This document shows, one piece after another, positions 17,693-25,935 of a stretch of DNA of 44,498 nt. This DNA comes from CF-72 sp051006215. GTDB lineage: Bacteria; Chloroflexota; UBA6077; CF-72. The stretch is taken from positions 1 through 44,498 of the forward strand of contig JBPCIO010000237.1 in NCBI GenBank assembly GCA_051006215.1, given 5' to 3'. The notes beneath the pieces are model-generated. The model was not told the origin of the DNA and ran no database searches. It saw only the letters and a program-made list of their open reading frames with translations. Position numbers and translations under genes: made by a program. Positions within the stretch are counted from its first letter, which is position 1, and the number at the start of each line of letters is the position of its first letter.

Positions 17693-19729
17693 ATGCCGAG
17701 TCCACGCAAGCTCAACCCCACGGCCTTGCCAGCCGCCGCGGTGCGAGAGGCACGCGACCTCATCCCCTGGACCCGGGCCGAGCTCGGCCAGATCAAAGCG
17801 GCGGTCGTCTCGCCAATGTATCGCCGCGCTGTCGAAACGTGCGATGAGCGGATCGTCGCATCGCCGTATCCCTTGCGCGAGACGTTCAAGGCTGCTGCCG
17901 CTGCGCTGCGTGTGCGGCTGTACCACGGGGCGACCTCCGCTGCGCCGCCCGTCGAGGACTTTCCGTCTGGGACGATCCGCGGTCGGCGCGCGTTCCTCGA
18001 GGGCACGCCGAACGCGACGCGTTTGCTCATGGGCCTCCCACTTGTCGGCCAGATTCTCGGCAACTGGGTCATCGACGTGGAGGTCCGAGTCACCGAGCGC
18101 GATGGTCGCGTGCTGGTGGGTGTCCAACTCCGCACGACGCTCCCTCAGAGCCTTGGTCAGAGTATGACGGCCAAAGAGTTCGACGGACTCATTGGCGACC
18201 TGGAGCGGCTCCAGCCTGAAATGTACGCCACGCCCGAGCCGCAACATGATCCAATTGTGGCCCCGGGCGAGTCGGTGCCGCACCGGTTTACCGGAGTTCT
18301 GCGCGACTACAGTCGGTGTGCTGGGCTGGACGAGCTCGAGGCACTGCGCGCCGGCGAGTTCCCGCTCGGCCGCTACCTGTGGCCAGCCGAAGGCAGCCAC
18401 GGCAGCGTCCCGCTGTTCCTGGGTACGCCACCCGACCTGTCCGGGAACCCCGCCGAGCCGCTCATCTTCCGCAACGTTTGCGTCACTGCGCCGATCGGCT
18501 CGGGCAAGACCTACTCGATCTTCAGACCCTGGGCCCTGGCCGCCGCGAGAGCAGGTTTTTCGACGCTCGTCTTCGATCCCAAGGGCGATCTCGCACCAGC
18601 CTTGCGCGAGCCACTGTTCGCCACCGGCAGCCGCGTGGTCGTTCTCGCGACCAGTCCCGAGCAAGGATCGGTCGCCTGGAATTTCATGGATGAAGTCGAG
18701 ATCGAAGCCGATGGCCGCCTCGCCAGCCGGCGCGCAGTCGAGGCCATCCTCGACGCCTTGCTACCCGAGGAGGAGGCCAACTCCGATCGCAATGCCTTTG
18801 CGCATCAATTGCACCGCGGCTGGCTCAGCGGATTCATTCAGATTGCCAAGTACGCGGTTGGCGAAGCGGCCGACCCGGCCCTGCTCTACAGCATGGCGCG
18901 TGATGAATCGCGCCTGCATCAGCTGCTCAACCTTGTCCGCGAGCGCTGGTCGGACGCCGTGTACGCCCGCCTGTACTACGAAGTGAACGACCTGTTCGAC
19001 AAGTTCGAATGGGGCTATACCGCACAGTTGCGCGGCGTGGCCAGCGCACTCGCGCCGTTCGTGCACGAGCCTCTGCGCAGCCGCACCTGCGCCCGCCCCG
19101 GTGCGCGCCGTTTCCGGGTGAGCGACCTCGATCGGCGACCTACGACGTTGATTCTCGCCTGCTCATTGCAGGACCTCGAGGTTGGCAAACGGGTCGCGTC
19201 CATCGCGACATCACTGCTCCTGGCCCGCATCTTCGAGCGCCGCGCGCCGGCCCCGGGCGAGGCCGACACGCGCATCCCGATGCTGCTCCTGCTGGACGAG
19301 ACCCGCTTGTTGAGCACGAACCTGGTCGAGTTCTTGGCCGTCGGCCGCGGATTCAAGGCCGGCGTTGTGACCTGCTACCAGGAGCTCGATCAGATCCGCG
19401 ATGAATCTGTGCGCCGCGAGATCCTCGCCAACTCGAATACCCTGATCGCGCTGCGCGGAGTTAGTGCTGGCTCGCGCAAAGGGTTGGAGGACCGCCTGGC
19501 GCGCGCCACGATTCAGGTCCGCAGCTCGGGTGAATCCGACAACGATGACGCCCGACGTGTGCTGACGGCCAATACATCACGCCAGGAGGTGCCGGTCCTG
19601 GGCGAGTACGAGATCCGTGCCCTACCTGGCCCCAAACACGTCGCGGTCGTCCATATCCAGGACGGCACTGTGCCTTCCGCTAAACCCTTCCTGGTTGATC
19701 TCACGCGTAACGGCGGGACCTGCGGATGA
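17693..19729 (+). CDS. VirD4/TraG-like P-loop ATPase (type IV coupling protein family)
   Basis: A 678-residue ATPase of the HerA/FtsK superfamily that most resembles type IV secretion coupling proteins, which recruit substrate to a secretion channel. Visible signatures: Walker A APIGSGKT (266-273, Lys272), the VirD4-typical LVFDPKGDL segment shortly after, Walker B MLLLLDET (530-537), then a late segment VAVVHIQDG. A helical stretch between the Walker boxes fits the all-alpha domain of VirD4. No N-terminal transmembrane pair is evident, unlike classical coupling proteins, so it is probably soluble. The first 240 residues are of unknown fold. No relaxase or other conjugation gene is present, and the gene lies between FHA genes, just upstream of eCIS genes. 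A role in selecting eCIS cargo is speculative; a remnant of an integrative element is the alternative. Confidence 0.82.
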   Translation: MPSPRKLNPTALPAAAVREARDLIPWTRAELGQIKAAVVSPMYRRAVETCDERIVASPYPLRETFKAAAAALRVRLYHGATSAAPPVEDFPSGTIRGRRAFLEGTPNATRLLMGLPLVGQILGNWVIDVEVRVTERDGRVLVGVQLRTTLPQSLGQSMTAKEFDGLIGDLERLQPEMYATPEPQHDPIVAPGESVPHRFTGVLRDYSRCAGLDELEALRAGEFPLGRYLWPAEGSHGSVPLFLGTPPDLSGNPAEPLIFRNVCVTAPIGSGKTYSIFRPWALAAARAGFSTLVFDPKGDLAPALREPLFATGSRVVVLATSPEQGSVAWNFMDEVEIEADGRLASRRAVEAILDALLPEEEANSDRNAFAHQLHRGWLSGFIQIAKYAVGEAADPALLYSMARDESRLHQLLNLVRERWSDAVYARLYYEVNDLFDKFEWGYTAQLRGVASALAPFVHEPLRSRTCARPGARRFRVSDLDRRPTTLILACSLQDLEVGKRVASIATSLLLARIFERRAPAPGEADTRIPMLLLLDETRLLSTNLVEFLAVGRGFKAGVVTCYQELDQIRDESVRREILANSNTLIALRGVSAGSRKGLEDRLARATIQVRSSGESDNDDARRVLTANTSRQEVPVLGEYEIRALPGPKHVAVVHIQDGTVPSAKPFLVDLTRNGGTCG

Positions 19730-19780
19730 CCTGACCAGGCGAAGCTCCGCACGGGAGCAAACGTAGGTGAGGGAGTGAGT

Positions 19781-21553
19781 ATGCGCTGGTTGATGCCCGC
19801 CTGGTACGCGATCGCGGCAGTGGCATGTGGATCGGTCGCGACACCAGCGGCATGGGCCGACGGGCCGGGACTCGTGGTTCAGCGGGTTGACGCGGCGCAG
19901 TTCCCAACCGTGCGCGTGTCCGTCAGCGTGGCCAATGGCAACGGTGTGCCGATCACCGGGCTGGATACACAAGCTTTCCAGTTGCAAGAGGACGGTCGAC
20001 CCGTCGAAGACCTGGCGGTGGAGCCTATCGTCAATAGCCAGGAACCGATTGCCATCGCGCTGGTCATCGACACCAGCGGCAGCATGGCCGACGAGTCCAA
20101 GATCGACAACGCCAGGAACGCGGCCGCCACGTTCATCGATGCTCTGGGGTCTGCCGATCGGGCTACGATCGTCAGCTTTGCCGACCAGGTAGCACTCGTT
20201 CAGGACTACTCCAAGGACAAGGCCGCGCTCAAGGCCGCCATCGCCGGTCTGACGGCCGGCGGAAATACCTTGCTATACGACGCCGTCGCGCAGACGGGCC
20301 ATCGTCAGGCCGCACAGGTGGAACGGCGTAGGGCGCTCATTCTTCTGACGGATGGCGAAGATACCAGAAGCGCAGCGTCACTCGAGGCCAGCATCGCCGC
20401 CGCCACATCCGCGGCCAGTCCGGTGTATGCGATCGGGCTCGGAAGCGACGTGAACAAAGACGTCCTGCGGCAACTCGCCTCTGCCAGTGGCGGCCAGTCC
20501 GTGTTCGTAACCGATCCGGGCCAGCTCCAGGCGACGTTCCTGTCCATTGGCGATCAGCTGCGCCGCCAGTACGTGCTCCGCTACACCTCCAAATTGACAC
20601 CCAACGCCAAACCGCACGGCGTGGCCGTCCAGGTCACGTACAGTGGCCAGTCAGCCACCGGCCTCGGCTCGTTCAGCCCCCCGGCCACGCCAGCTGCGTG
20701 GACCGTGTCCGGATTGACCGCATCAGGCCCGGTGACCGGGATACAGCACATTGGGGTGGATGCGCCAGGAGGCGCTCAGCTGGGCCAGCTCCTCGTCGAC
20801 GACCAGGTGCGCGCGACGACGAGCAACGTGCCATTCCAGTTCGACTGGGATGCGTCACGCGAGTCTGTCGGCACCCACCGCGTGGTGGTGCGGGTGACGG
20901 ATTCACAGAGCATCCTGTCGGACAAAGCCTACTCCATTACGGTCGCCGCGCCCCCGGCCACGCCCATCGTCGCGCTGACGCCTGCTCCGGTGGCAACACC
21001 CGCCCCCACGTCTGTCCCGGCCAGCGTAGCGCAGGGCGCGGACAGTCGATTGCTGTCTGGCATAGCGCTCCTCCTGCTGCTCGTTAGCGCGGGCATCGTA
21101 CTCCTGGTTATCGGCCGCAAATCCAAGCGGTCCGATCAGCCCACACCACGCCAGGCCGCGCCGCCGCCGCCGACCGACATGACAGAAGAGGTCGGCAGCG
21201 CTACGGGAGTTGCAGACATGACCTTCGTCCGACCCCGTGCCGATGGCCGAGCGCCCAGAGCTCGGCTGCGGATTACCCGTCGCGGCGAGGAGCACGAGGT
21301 CCAGCTCGATGAAACGGAGGCTACCGTGGGCCGCGACGACTCAGTGAAAGTCCCGATCAAAGACCCGCAAGCCTCACGCAAGCACGCCCGCATTTTCCGC
21401 AAAGACAGCACCTTCTGGGTCGAAGACCTGGAAAGCCTCAACGGTACGCAGGTGAACGGCGAAAACGTGAAATGCCGGCAACTCGCCAGCAAAGACCGTA
21501 TCGGTATCGGCGAGACGGTCCTCACGCTCGTCATCGACCCGCCCACCACGTGA
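19781..21553 (+). CDS. Membrane protein: extracellular vWA domain, TM helix, cytoplasmic FHA domain
   Basis: Predicted single-span protein (590 aa) linking outside and inside. The N-terminus is a signal peptide (hydrophobic core about 4-20, AWA cleavage site near 24-26). A von Willebrand A domain carries an intact MIDAS DTSGS (97-101) and a LLTDGEDT segment. A beta-rich domain and a Pro/Thr linker follow, then a transmembrane helix (about 424-443) with a basic stop RKSKR, then a cytoplasmic FHA domain (about 495-588) with TVGRDDS, SRKHARIF and SLNGTQVNG. ATG 19781 has GGGAG five bases upstream; a GTG two codons earlier (19775) is possible. It follows the ATPase gene after about 50 bases. It could anchor phosphorylated eCIS or regulatory proteins at the membrane; that is inference from topology and neighbours. 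Confidence 0.9.
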   Translation: MRWLMPAWYAIAAVACGSVATPAAWADGPGLVVQRVDAAQFPTVRVSVSVANGNGVPITGLDTQAFQLQEDGRPVEDLAVEPIVNSQEPIAIALVIDTSGSMADESKIDNARNAAATFIDALGSADRATIVSFADQVALVQDYSKDKAALKAAIAGLTAGGNTLLYDAVAQTGHRQAAQVERRRALILLTDGEDTRSAASLEASIAAATSAASPVYAIGLGSDVNKDVLRQLASASGGQSVFVTDPGQLQATFLSIGDQLRRQYVLRYTSKLTPNAKPHGVAVQVTYSGQSATGLGSFSPPATPAAWTVSGLTASGPVTGIQHIGVDAPGGAQLGQLLVDDQVRATTSNVPFQFDWDASRESVGTHRVVVRVTDSQSILSDKAYSITVAAPPATPIVALTPAPVATPAPTSVPASVAQGADSRLLSGIALLLLLVSAGIVLLVIGRKSKRSDQPTPRQAAPPPPTDMTEEVGSATGVADMTFVRPRADGRAPRARLRITRRGEEHEVQLDETEATVGRDDSVKVPIKDPQASRKHARIFRKDSTFWVEDLESLNGTQVNGENVKCRQLASKDRIGIGETVLTLVIDPPTT

Positions 21554-21569
21554 AACAAGCTGTCGTCGT

Positions 21570-21580
21570 AGTGGACCACT
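21570..21580. promoter_or_regulatory. 11-bp palindrome upstream of the SARP gene
   Basis: AGTGGACCACT is a perfect palindrome around a central A, in the 64-base gap between the vWA-FHA stop and the SARP start and about 37 bases before that start. It could be an operator or a chance repeat. No promoter boxes can be assigned. Confidence 0.2.
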
Positions 21581-21617
21581 CATCCATGCCATTGCAGGGT
21601 AGGCAGGAGAAGCACTC

Positions 21618-22535
21618 GTGAGCACTCTTCGAATCAGACTCTTCGGCTCCTTCGAACTCGAGCGCGGCGGCCAGCCGTTTGGCCGATTTCCGAGCCGTAA
21701 GGTCCGAGACCTGTTCGCCTATCTGGCTTTGAATCGCCACACGACGCATTCGCGCGAACATCTCGCGAGTCTGTTCTGGGGCGACTCCGATGACGAGAAG
21801 GCGCGTCACTCGCTCAACACGGCACTCTGGCGTCTCAACGGTGTGCTCGAGACGCACGCCGGGCAGCGCGGACGCGGGTACCTGCGTGTGACGCCTCAAG
21901 AGATCGGCTTCAACTCCACAGCCGATCTCTGTCTGGACGTAGCGGAGTTCGAGTCTCGCTGCGCCCTTGCCAAGCATGCGGACACGCCAGAAGCGCGCGC
22001 GACGCTCCACGGTCAGGCCGTCGCGTTTTACAGTGGCGACCTGCTTCCCGATTGCTACGAGGACTGGTGCGACCTGGAGCGTGAACGTCTGCAGGTCACG
22101 TACCTGGGCGCTTTGGCGGGGTTGGTGAGCTACCACGCCAAACACAAGGAGCACGATGCCGCGATTCAGTATGCCCGTCGCATTCTCGCCTGCGACAGTC
22201 TGCGCGAGGAGATCCACCGCAACCTCATCCAGCTCTACCTGGCGGACGGTCAACCAGCCGCCGCGCTGCGTCAGTATCGACAGTGCGAGGAGGTCCTCCG
22301 GCGTGAGCTGGCGGTCGCACCGATGCGCGAAACGCAGGCGCTGCTGGCCAGAATTCTCAGCGGCGAGCAGACGCGCTCCCCCAGAACGACGCACATCGCC
22401 GGTACGGCACGTGGCGAAGCCTCCTTGCTCGACGACATAACGCGCGAACTGGCCGCAACGGTCGCCCTGGTCCGGGAGGCGGCCGCGGCATGCAACCAGA
22501 TGCAGGCCAGACTCCAGGAGCTGGCAGCCGCGTAA
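21618..22535 (+). CDS. SARP-family transcriptional regulator with BTAD domain
   Basis: Predicted DNA-binding activator (305 aa). An OmpR-type winged helix spans about 1-95 (RIRLFGSFELERGG start, SRKVRDLFAYLALN, HLASLFWGDSDDEKAR, NTALWRLN), followed by a bacterial transcriptional activation domain of TPR-like helices (about 100-250, including FYSGDLLPDCYEDWC and EIHRNLIQLYLADG). The last 50 residues form an Ala/Glu helix that may be coiled coil. GTG start with GCAGGAGA ahead. Its TAA overlaps the ATPase ATG by one base (TAATG), so it is cotranscribed and coupled with the first recognisable eCIS gene. That makes it the best candidate for a pathway-specific activator of the particle genes, although its target sites are not identified. 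Confidence 0.9.
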   Translation: MSTLRIRLFGSFELERGGQPFGRFPSRKVRDLFAYLALNRHTTHSREHLASLFWGDSDDEKARHSLNTALWRLNGVLETHAGQRGRGYLRVTPQEIGFNSTADLCLDVAEFESRCALAKHADTPEARATLHGQAVAFYSGDLLPDCYEDWCDLERERLQVTYLGALAGLVSYHAKHKEHDAAIQYARRILACDSLREEIHRNLIQLYLADGQPAAALRQYRQCEEVLRRELAVAPMRETQALLARILSGEQTRSPRTTHIAGTARGEASLLDDITRELAATVALVREAAAACNQMQARLQELAAA

Positions 22536-24709
22536 TGCCTTCGACCACTCTCCTCGAAGAGCACAGCCTCGCAGTCTTGAGCTGGCTGGACCTGTTGATC
22601 CGAAGGGAAGTGGCTCGTGCTCGCCTCCGGCGGGGCGAGAACACGGACGAGAAGTATCGCGGCCTGTACGTGTCCGACGACGAGGTCGACAGGATTCAGG
22701 ACCTGCCCGGACCGGCCGCGCCAGAGCGTATGGACTTTCGGGACTTTGACGCCGCCCTGGGGCTCGCGGAGGGGCGGATCGCGGCTCTGGATGGGCGCTG
22801 CCGCGCGGCTTCCCAGGTTCCTCCGCTGGAGCGACTGGCCGGTTTGTTTGGCCTGTCCTCGTTCGAGAAACAGGTTGTGATTGTTTGCCTGGCGGCCGAG
22901 GTGGATCTCAAGTACGAGCGCCTGTTTGCGTACTTGCAGGACGATGTGACCAAGAAACGGCCCACGGTCGATCTCGTCTTTCGATTGCTCGGCACAGCCA
23001 CTGCTGAGCGGTTGGCGGCACGAAGCTCGTTCGACGCCGGCGCTCCGCTTCTCCGCTGGGAGCTCGTCAGCTTGCACGACGATCCGGCTGCCCGCCGTCC
23101 GGTATTGCTCGCTCGTTATCTCAAGCTCGACGACCGCATCGTGGGCAACCTGCTCGGCTCCCCGACACCCGACGCCCGCCTGGGCGCACTTCCGGCCGAT
23201 CCTACGGATGCGTCTGCCCACCTGCCCGAGCGCGTTCGTGACCATCTCGACGGCTGGTGCCGCACGTGGCCATGGCATACAGCTGCACGGCGTCCGGTGG
23301 TCATGCTGCACGGGCGCTACGGCAATGGCCAAACGGCTGCGGCTGCCCAGCTCGCCGAGTCGCTGGGACATCCGCTCCTGCTTCTGGACGCACGAACCAC
23401 GGTATCGCCCGATCTGCCATTGGCGCGTCGGCTGATGCTCGCGGAGCGGGATGCACTGCTGTCCGACGCGCTCCTGTGCTGGTCAGGGGTTGATGGCTTG
23501 CTGCACCCGGACCGAGGCGAAGGCGCGGACTACACAACGTTCACGCGAGCGCTGGCCCAGGGCCGAACACCGACCGTGCTGCTGGCGGATCGAGCGTGGG
23601 AGCCTGGCCGCGCACTCCAGCAGCGACCGTTCGTACGGCTGGAGCTTCCAGATGCGACGTACGCCGAACGCCGTGATGTGTGGACCGCGGGCCTGAATGG
23701 GGCAAGCACCCTGAGTGTTGAAGATGTCACCGCACTGGCTAGCCGCTTTCGGCTGAGCCCCGGTCAGATTCACGACGCCATCGCCCGAGCCCGCACCCTG
23801 GCCTGGACTCGGGATGCGGCCAATGGCCACATCTCAGCGGACGACCTCGATGTTGCCTGTCGCGTGCAGGCCCAACATCAACTCGGCACGCTCGCGCGCA
23901 AGCTGGTGCCGCGTTATAGCTGGCGAGATATCGTCCTGCCCCCCGCTCAGCTGACCACGTTGCGCCTGATCGCAACGATGATCCGACAACGACCGGTCGT
24001 GTATGGCGAATGGGGTTTCGATCGCAAGCTGGCGATGGGGAAGGGCGTCATGGCGTTGTTCGCCGGACCGTCCGGCACGGGCAAGACGATGGCGGCCGAA
24101 ATCCTGGCCCACGAGCTGGGTCTTGACCTGTACCGCATCGATCTTTCATCGGTAGTCAACAAGTACATCGGGGAAACCGAGAAGAATCTGGAGCGCCTGT
24201 TCAGTGAAGCGCAGGACAGCGACGCAATACTGTTCTTCGACGAGGCCGACGCCTTGTTTGGCAAGCGCTCCGGCGTTTCCGACGCCCACGATCGCTACGC
24301 CAATATCGAAACCGCCTATCTGCTCCAGCGAACGGAGGAATACAACGGACTCGTCATTCTGGCGAGCAACCTGCCTAAGAATATGGACGACGCGTTCGTT
24401 CGTCGCATTCATTTCACGATCAACTTTCCAGCACCAGAAGAAGGCGAGCGCCTGGAGTTGTGGAAGCGAACGTTCCCGCAAGAGGCGCCGCGCGCCAATG
24501 ACCTCGACCTGCAATTCCTTGCCCGCCAGCTCAAAGTAACCGGCGGCAACATCCGCAATATCGTGCTTGCGTCAGCCTTTCTCGCCGCCGAGGAAGGCAA
24601 GCCGATCTGCATGCGCCACCTGATCCGCGCGTCCACCTACGAGTTTCAGAAGATGGGCAGGATGTTGCTTGAAAGCGACTTCGGCGAATATCTCGAACTG
24701 GCTCGCTGA
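22535..24709 (+). CDS. eCIS AAA+ ATPase (Afp15/Pvc15 type)
   Basis: A 724-residue AAA+ protein typical of contractile injection loci, where it is needed for correct particle assembly or effector loading. It has two ATPase cores. The first has a degenerate Walker A, GRYGNGQT (260-267), with Gln in place of Lys, and is probably inactive. The second is canonical: GPSGTGKT (511-518), Walker B LFFDEAD (566-572), an arginine finger region near the ILASNLPKNMDDAFVRR segment and a sensor helix. The N-terminal 240 residues form a helical, probably winged-helix domain. The start is the ATG overlapping the SARP stop; the frame extends 15 codons upstream but without a better signal. The PAAR-like gene begins one base after its stop. 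Confidence 0.95.
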   Translation: MPSTTLLEEHSLAVLSWLDLLIRREVARARLRRGENTDEKYRGLYVSDDEVDRIQDLPGPAAPERMDFRDFDAALGLAEGRIAALDGRCRAASQVPPLERLAGLFGLSSFEKQVVIVCLAAEVDLKYERLFAYLQDDVTKKRPTVDLVFRLLGTATAERLAARSSFDAGAPLLRWELVSLHDDPAARRPVLLARYLKLDDRIVGNLLGSPTPDARLGALPADPTDASAHLPERVRDHLDGWCRTWPWHTAARRPVVMLHGRYGNGQTAAAAQLAESLGHPLLLLDARTTVSPDLPLARRLMLAERDALLSDALLCWSGVDGLLHPDRGEGADYTTFTRALAQGRTPTVLLADRAWEPGRALQQRPFVRLELPDATYAERRDVWTAGLNGASTLSVEDVTALASRFRLSPGQIHDAIARARTLAWTRDAANGHISADDLDVACRVQAQHQLGTLARKLVPRYSWRDIVLPPAQLTTLRLIATMIRQRPVVYGEWGFDRKLAMGKGVMALFAGPSGTGKTMAAEILAHELGLDLYRIDLSSVVNKYIGETEKNLERLFSEAQDSDAILFFDEADALFGKRSGVSDAHDRYANIETAYLLQRTEEYNGLVILASNLPKNMDDAFVRRIHFTINFPAPEEGERLELWKRTFPQEAPRANDLDLQFLARQLKVTGGNIRNIVLASAFLAAEEGKPICMRHLIRASTYEFQKMGRMLLESDFGEYLELAR

Positions 24710-24710
24710 C

Positions 24711-25145
24711 ATGTCTGATCTGCTCATCAAGACGGGCGACATGCTTCAGGTGACAGTCCCACCACCGGCTATCGTTCCGCAGCTCATAGCCCCTGTTCCC
24801 CTGCTGGGGAGTGGCATGACCGTCCTGGTCAACAACCAGCCAGTCTGCCTGCAGGGTGACGAGCTCCCCATAGCGTTGAGTGGGCCGCTGATGTACACGG
24901 CGCCGCCCTTCGTCACACCGGGTATGGGCACGCTGATGGTCACATTGATGCCCAACAATCTCACGTTGCGCACTACTGCCAGCGCCAAGCCCGCGCTGCT
25001 GAAAGGAGCGACGTTCATGGCGACATTCAACGTGACAGCGCCAGCCATGCAGCCAACCCCAGCCGGCCCCATCCCCGATCCGGTGGTCGTAAAGCCGTGC
25101 CAGGCACAGTTCATCACGACTACCGTCAACGCGATGGCCGGTTGA
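24711..25145 (+). CDS. PAAR-like spike-tip protein of the eCIS
   Basis: Predicted 144-residue tip that sharpens the VgrG-like spike and may carry effectors. It is rich in beta-strand, Pro, Thr and Gly with repeated turn motifs (GPLMYTAPPFVTPGMGTL, KGATFMATFNV, MQPTPAGPIPDP). It lacks the obvious His-rich metal site of classical PAAR repeats, so the call rests on resemblance to the PAAR-like proteins found next to eCIS ATPases. The ATG lies one base after the ATPase stop (TGACATG), so translation is coupled. It is separated from the VgrG gene by 14 kb, which is unusual compared with loci where spike and tip are close. No signal peptide. Confidence 0.75.
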   Translation: MSDLLIKTGDMLQVTVPPPAIVPQLIAPVPLLGSGMTVLVNNQPVCLQGDELPIALSGPLMYTAPPFVTPGMGTLMVTLMPNNLTLRTTASAKPALLKGATFMATFNVTAPAMQPTPAGPIPDPVVVKPCQAQFITTTVNAMAG

Positions 25146-25147
25146 TC

Positions 25148-25187
25148 CTTGTGACGCGCCAGTGAAGTCCCTCTGCTCAACTGGCGA
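25148..25187 (+). repeat. 40-nt intergenic element, copy 1
   Basis: It fills most of the 49-base gap between the PAAR-like stop and the next ATG. It is 33/40 identical, without gaps, to 31912-31951 upstream of the sheath gene. It contains an inverted repeat GCCAGT (25158-25163) / ACTGGC (25180-25185) around a 16-nt loop. It may be an operator, a promoter element or an RNA hairpin. Confidence 0.6.
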
Positions 25188-25194
25188 GGCCAGC

Positions 25195-25911
25195 ATGAGT
25201 CAAACCGTCCTGTACCTGACCCCTGACGCTGACCGATTGTTCCTCGTACCCGCTCAGCAGGAGTTGCCCGCTGGCGACTTCACGGTGGCGACGCTGGACG
25301 GCCGCCAACGGCTCGTGGACGCCCTGGCTATCATGCGGTTCGAGGTAAGCCAGGCGCAAGCCCAGACGCATTTTCGTACCGTGGCCGAGTCGGTGATGGA
25401 TCTGCTGAGCGGAACCGTCAGTGACTCTTTAGCCACCAGCCACCCGTCGGCAACGGTGAGCGCGCTGGAGCGCCTCGCGGGTGAGGTCCGCGCGGTAGCG
25501 GCAGGACTGTCCACGGGCGATGCCGAAAACGTGCGGAAAGCACGTGAAACGCTGTCGCGTCGCGGTATCGAGCTGGGCGACGGACTGGACGAGCTGACGC
25601 GCTATCTGCAGCGAGCTCGACAGAGCGACGAGCCGGGCATCTCACTCGCACCCAAGAGCGCCCAGCAAACCGCGCGCGATGAAGTCCAACACGCTGAGGC
25701 GGGGCTGGGCCGACGCGTGGACGCCTCGATCGAGCGACTGGAGCGGACGTTGGGTCCGCTCACCGGGCTCGACGCAGCCAGAGAGCAGCAGCGGCAGCAG
25801 CGGCAGGAGGTGCACGAGCGCTCGGCGAGGTCGGCAATCGCCGAAGCCTTGCGCATGGCAGGCATTGCCCCACTGAGCTCAGCCGATGAGCCGCTCACAC
25901 GTCCGGATTGA
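25195..25911 (+). CDS. Helical protein of unknown function in the eCIS locus (238 aa)
   Basis: I do not recognise the family. The start ATG has GAGG six bases upstream; the frame runs 11 codons further upstream but that part overlaps the 40-nt repeat and is unlikely to be coding. The first 50 residues have strand-like character (VLYLTPDADRLFLVP), the remainder is predicted helical, Ala/Arg/Glu-rich, with a Gln/Arg stretch near residues 200-212 (EQQRQQRQEVHE) suggesting coiled coil. No membrane segment. It lies directly before the large effector gene (24-base gap), a position often used by a chaperone or adaptor for effector loading. That role is inferred from position only. Confidence 0.8.
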   Translation: MSQTVLYLTPDADRLFLVPAQQELPAGDFTVATLDGRQRLVDALAIMRFEVSQAQAQTHFRTVAESVMDLLSGTVSDSLATSHPSATVSALERLAGEVRAVAAGLSTGDAENVRKARETLSRRGIELGDGLDELTRYLQRARQSDEPGISLAPKSAQQTARDEVQHAEAGLGRRVDASIERLERTLGPLTGLDAAREQQRQQRQEVHERSARSAIAEALRMAGIAPLSSADEPLTRPD

Positions 25912-25935
25912 GAGAGCGCATGCCCTGGATGCCAC

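Noticed and set aside
17693..19729. Conjugative element as explanation of the VirD4-like gene
   Set aside because: No relaxase, VirB-like or integration genes are nearby, so a conjugative element cannot be supported from this window, although a remnant is not excluded.
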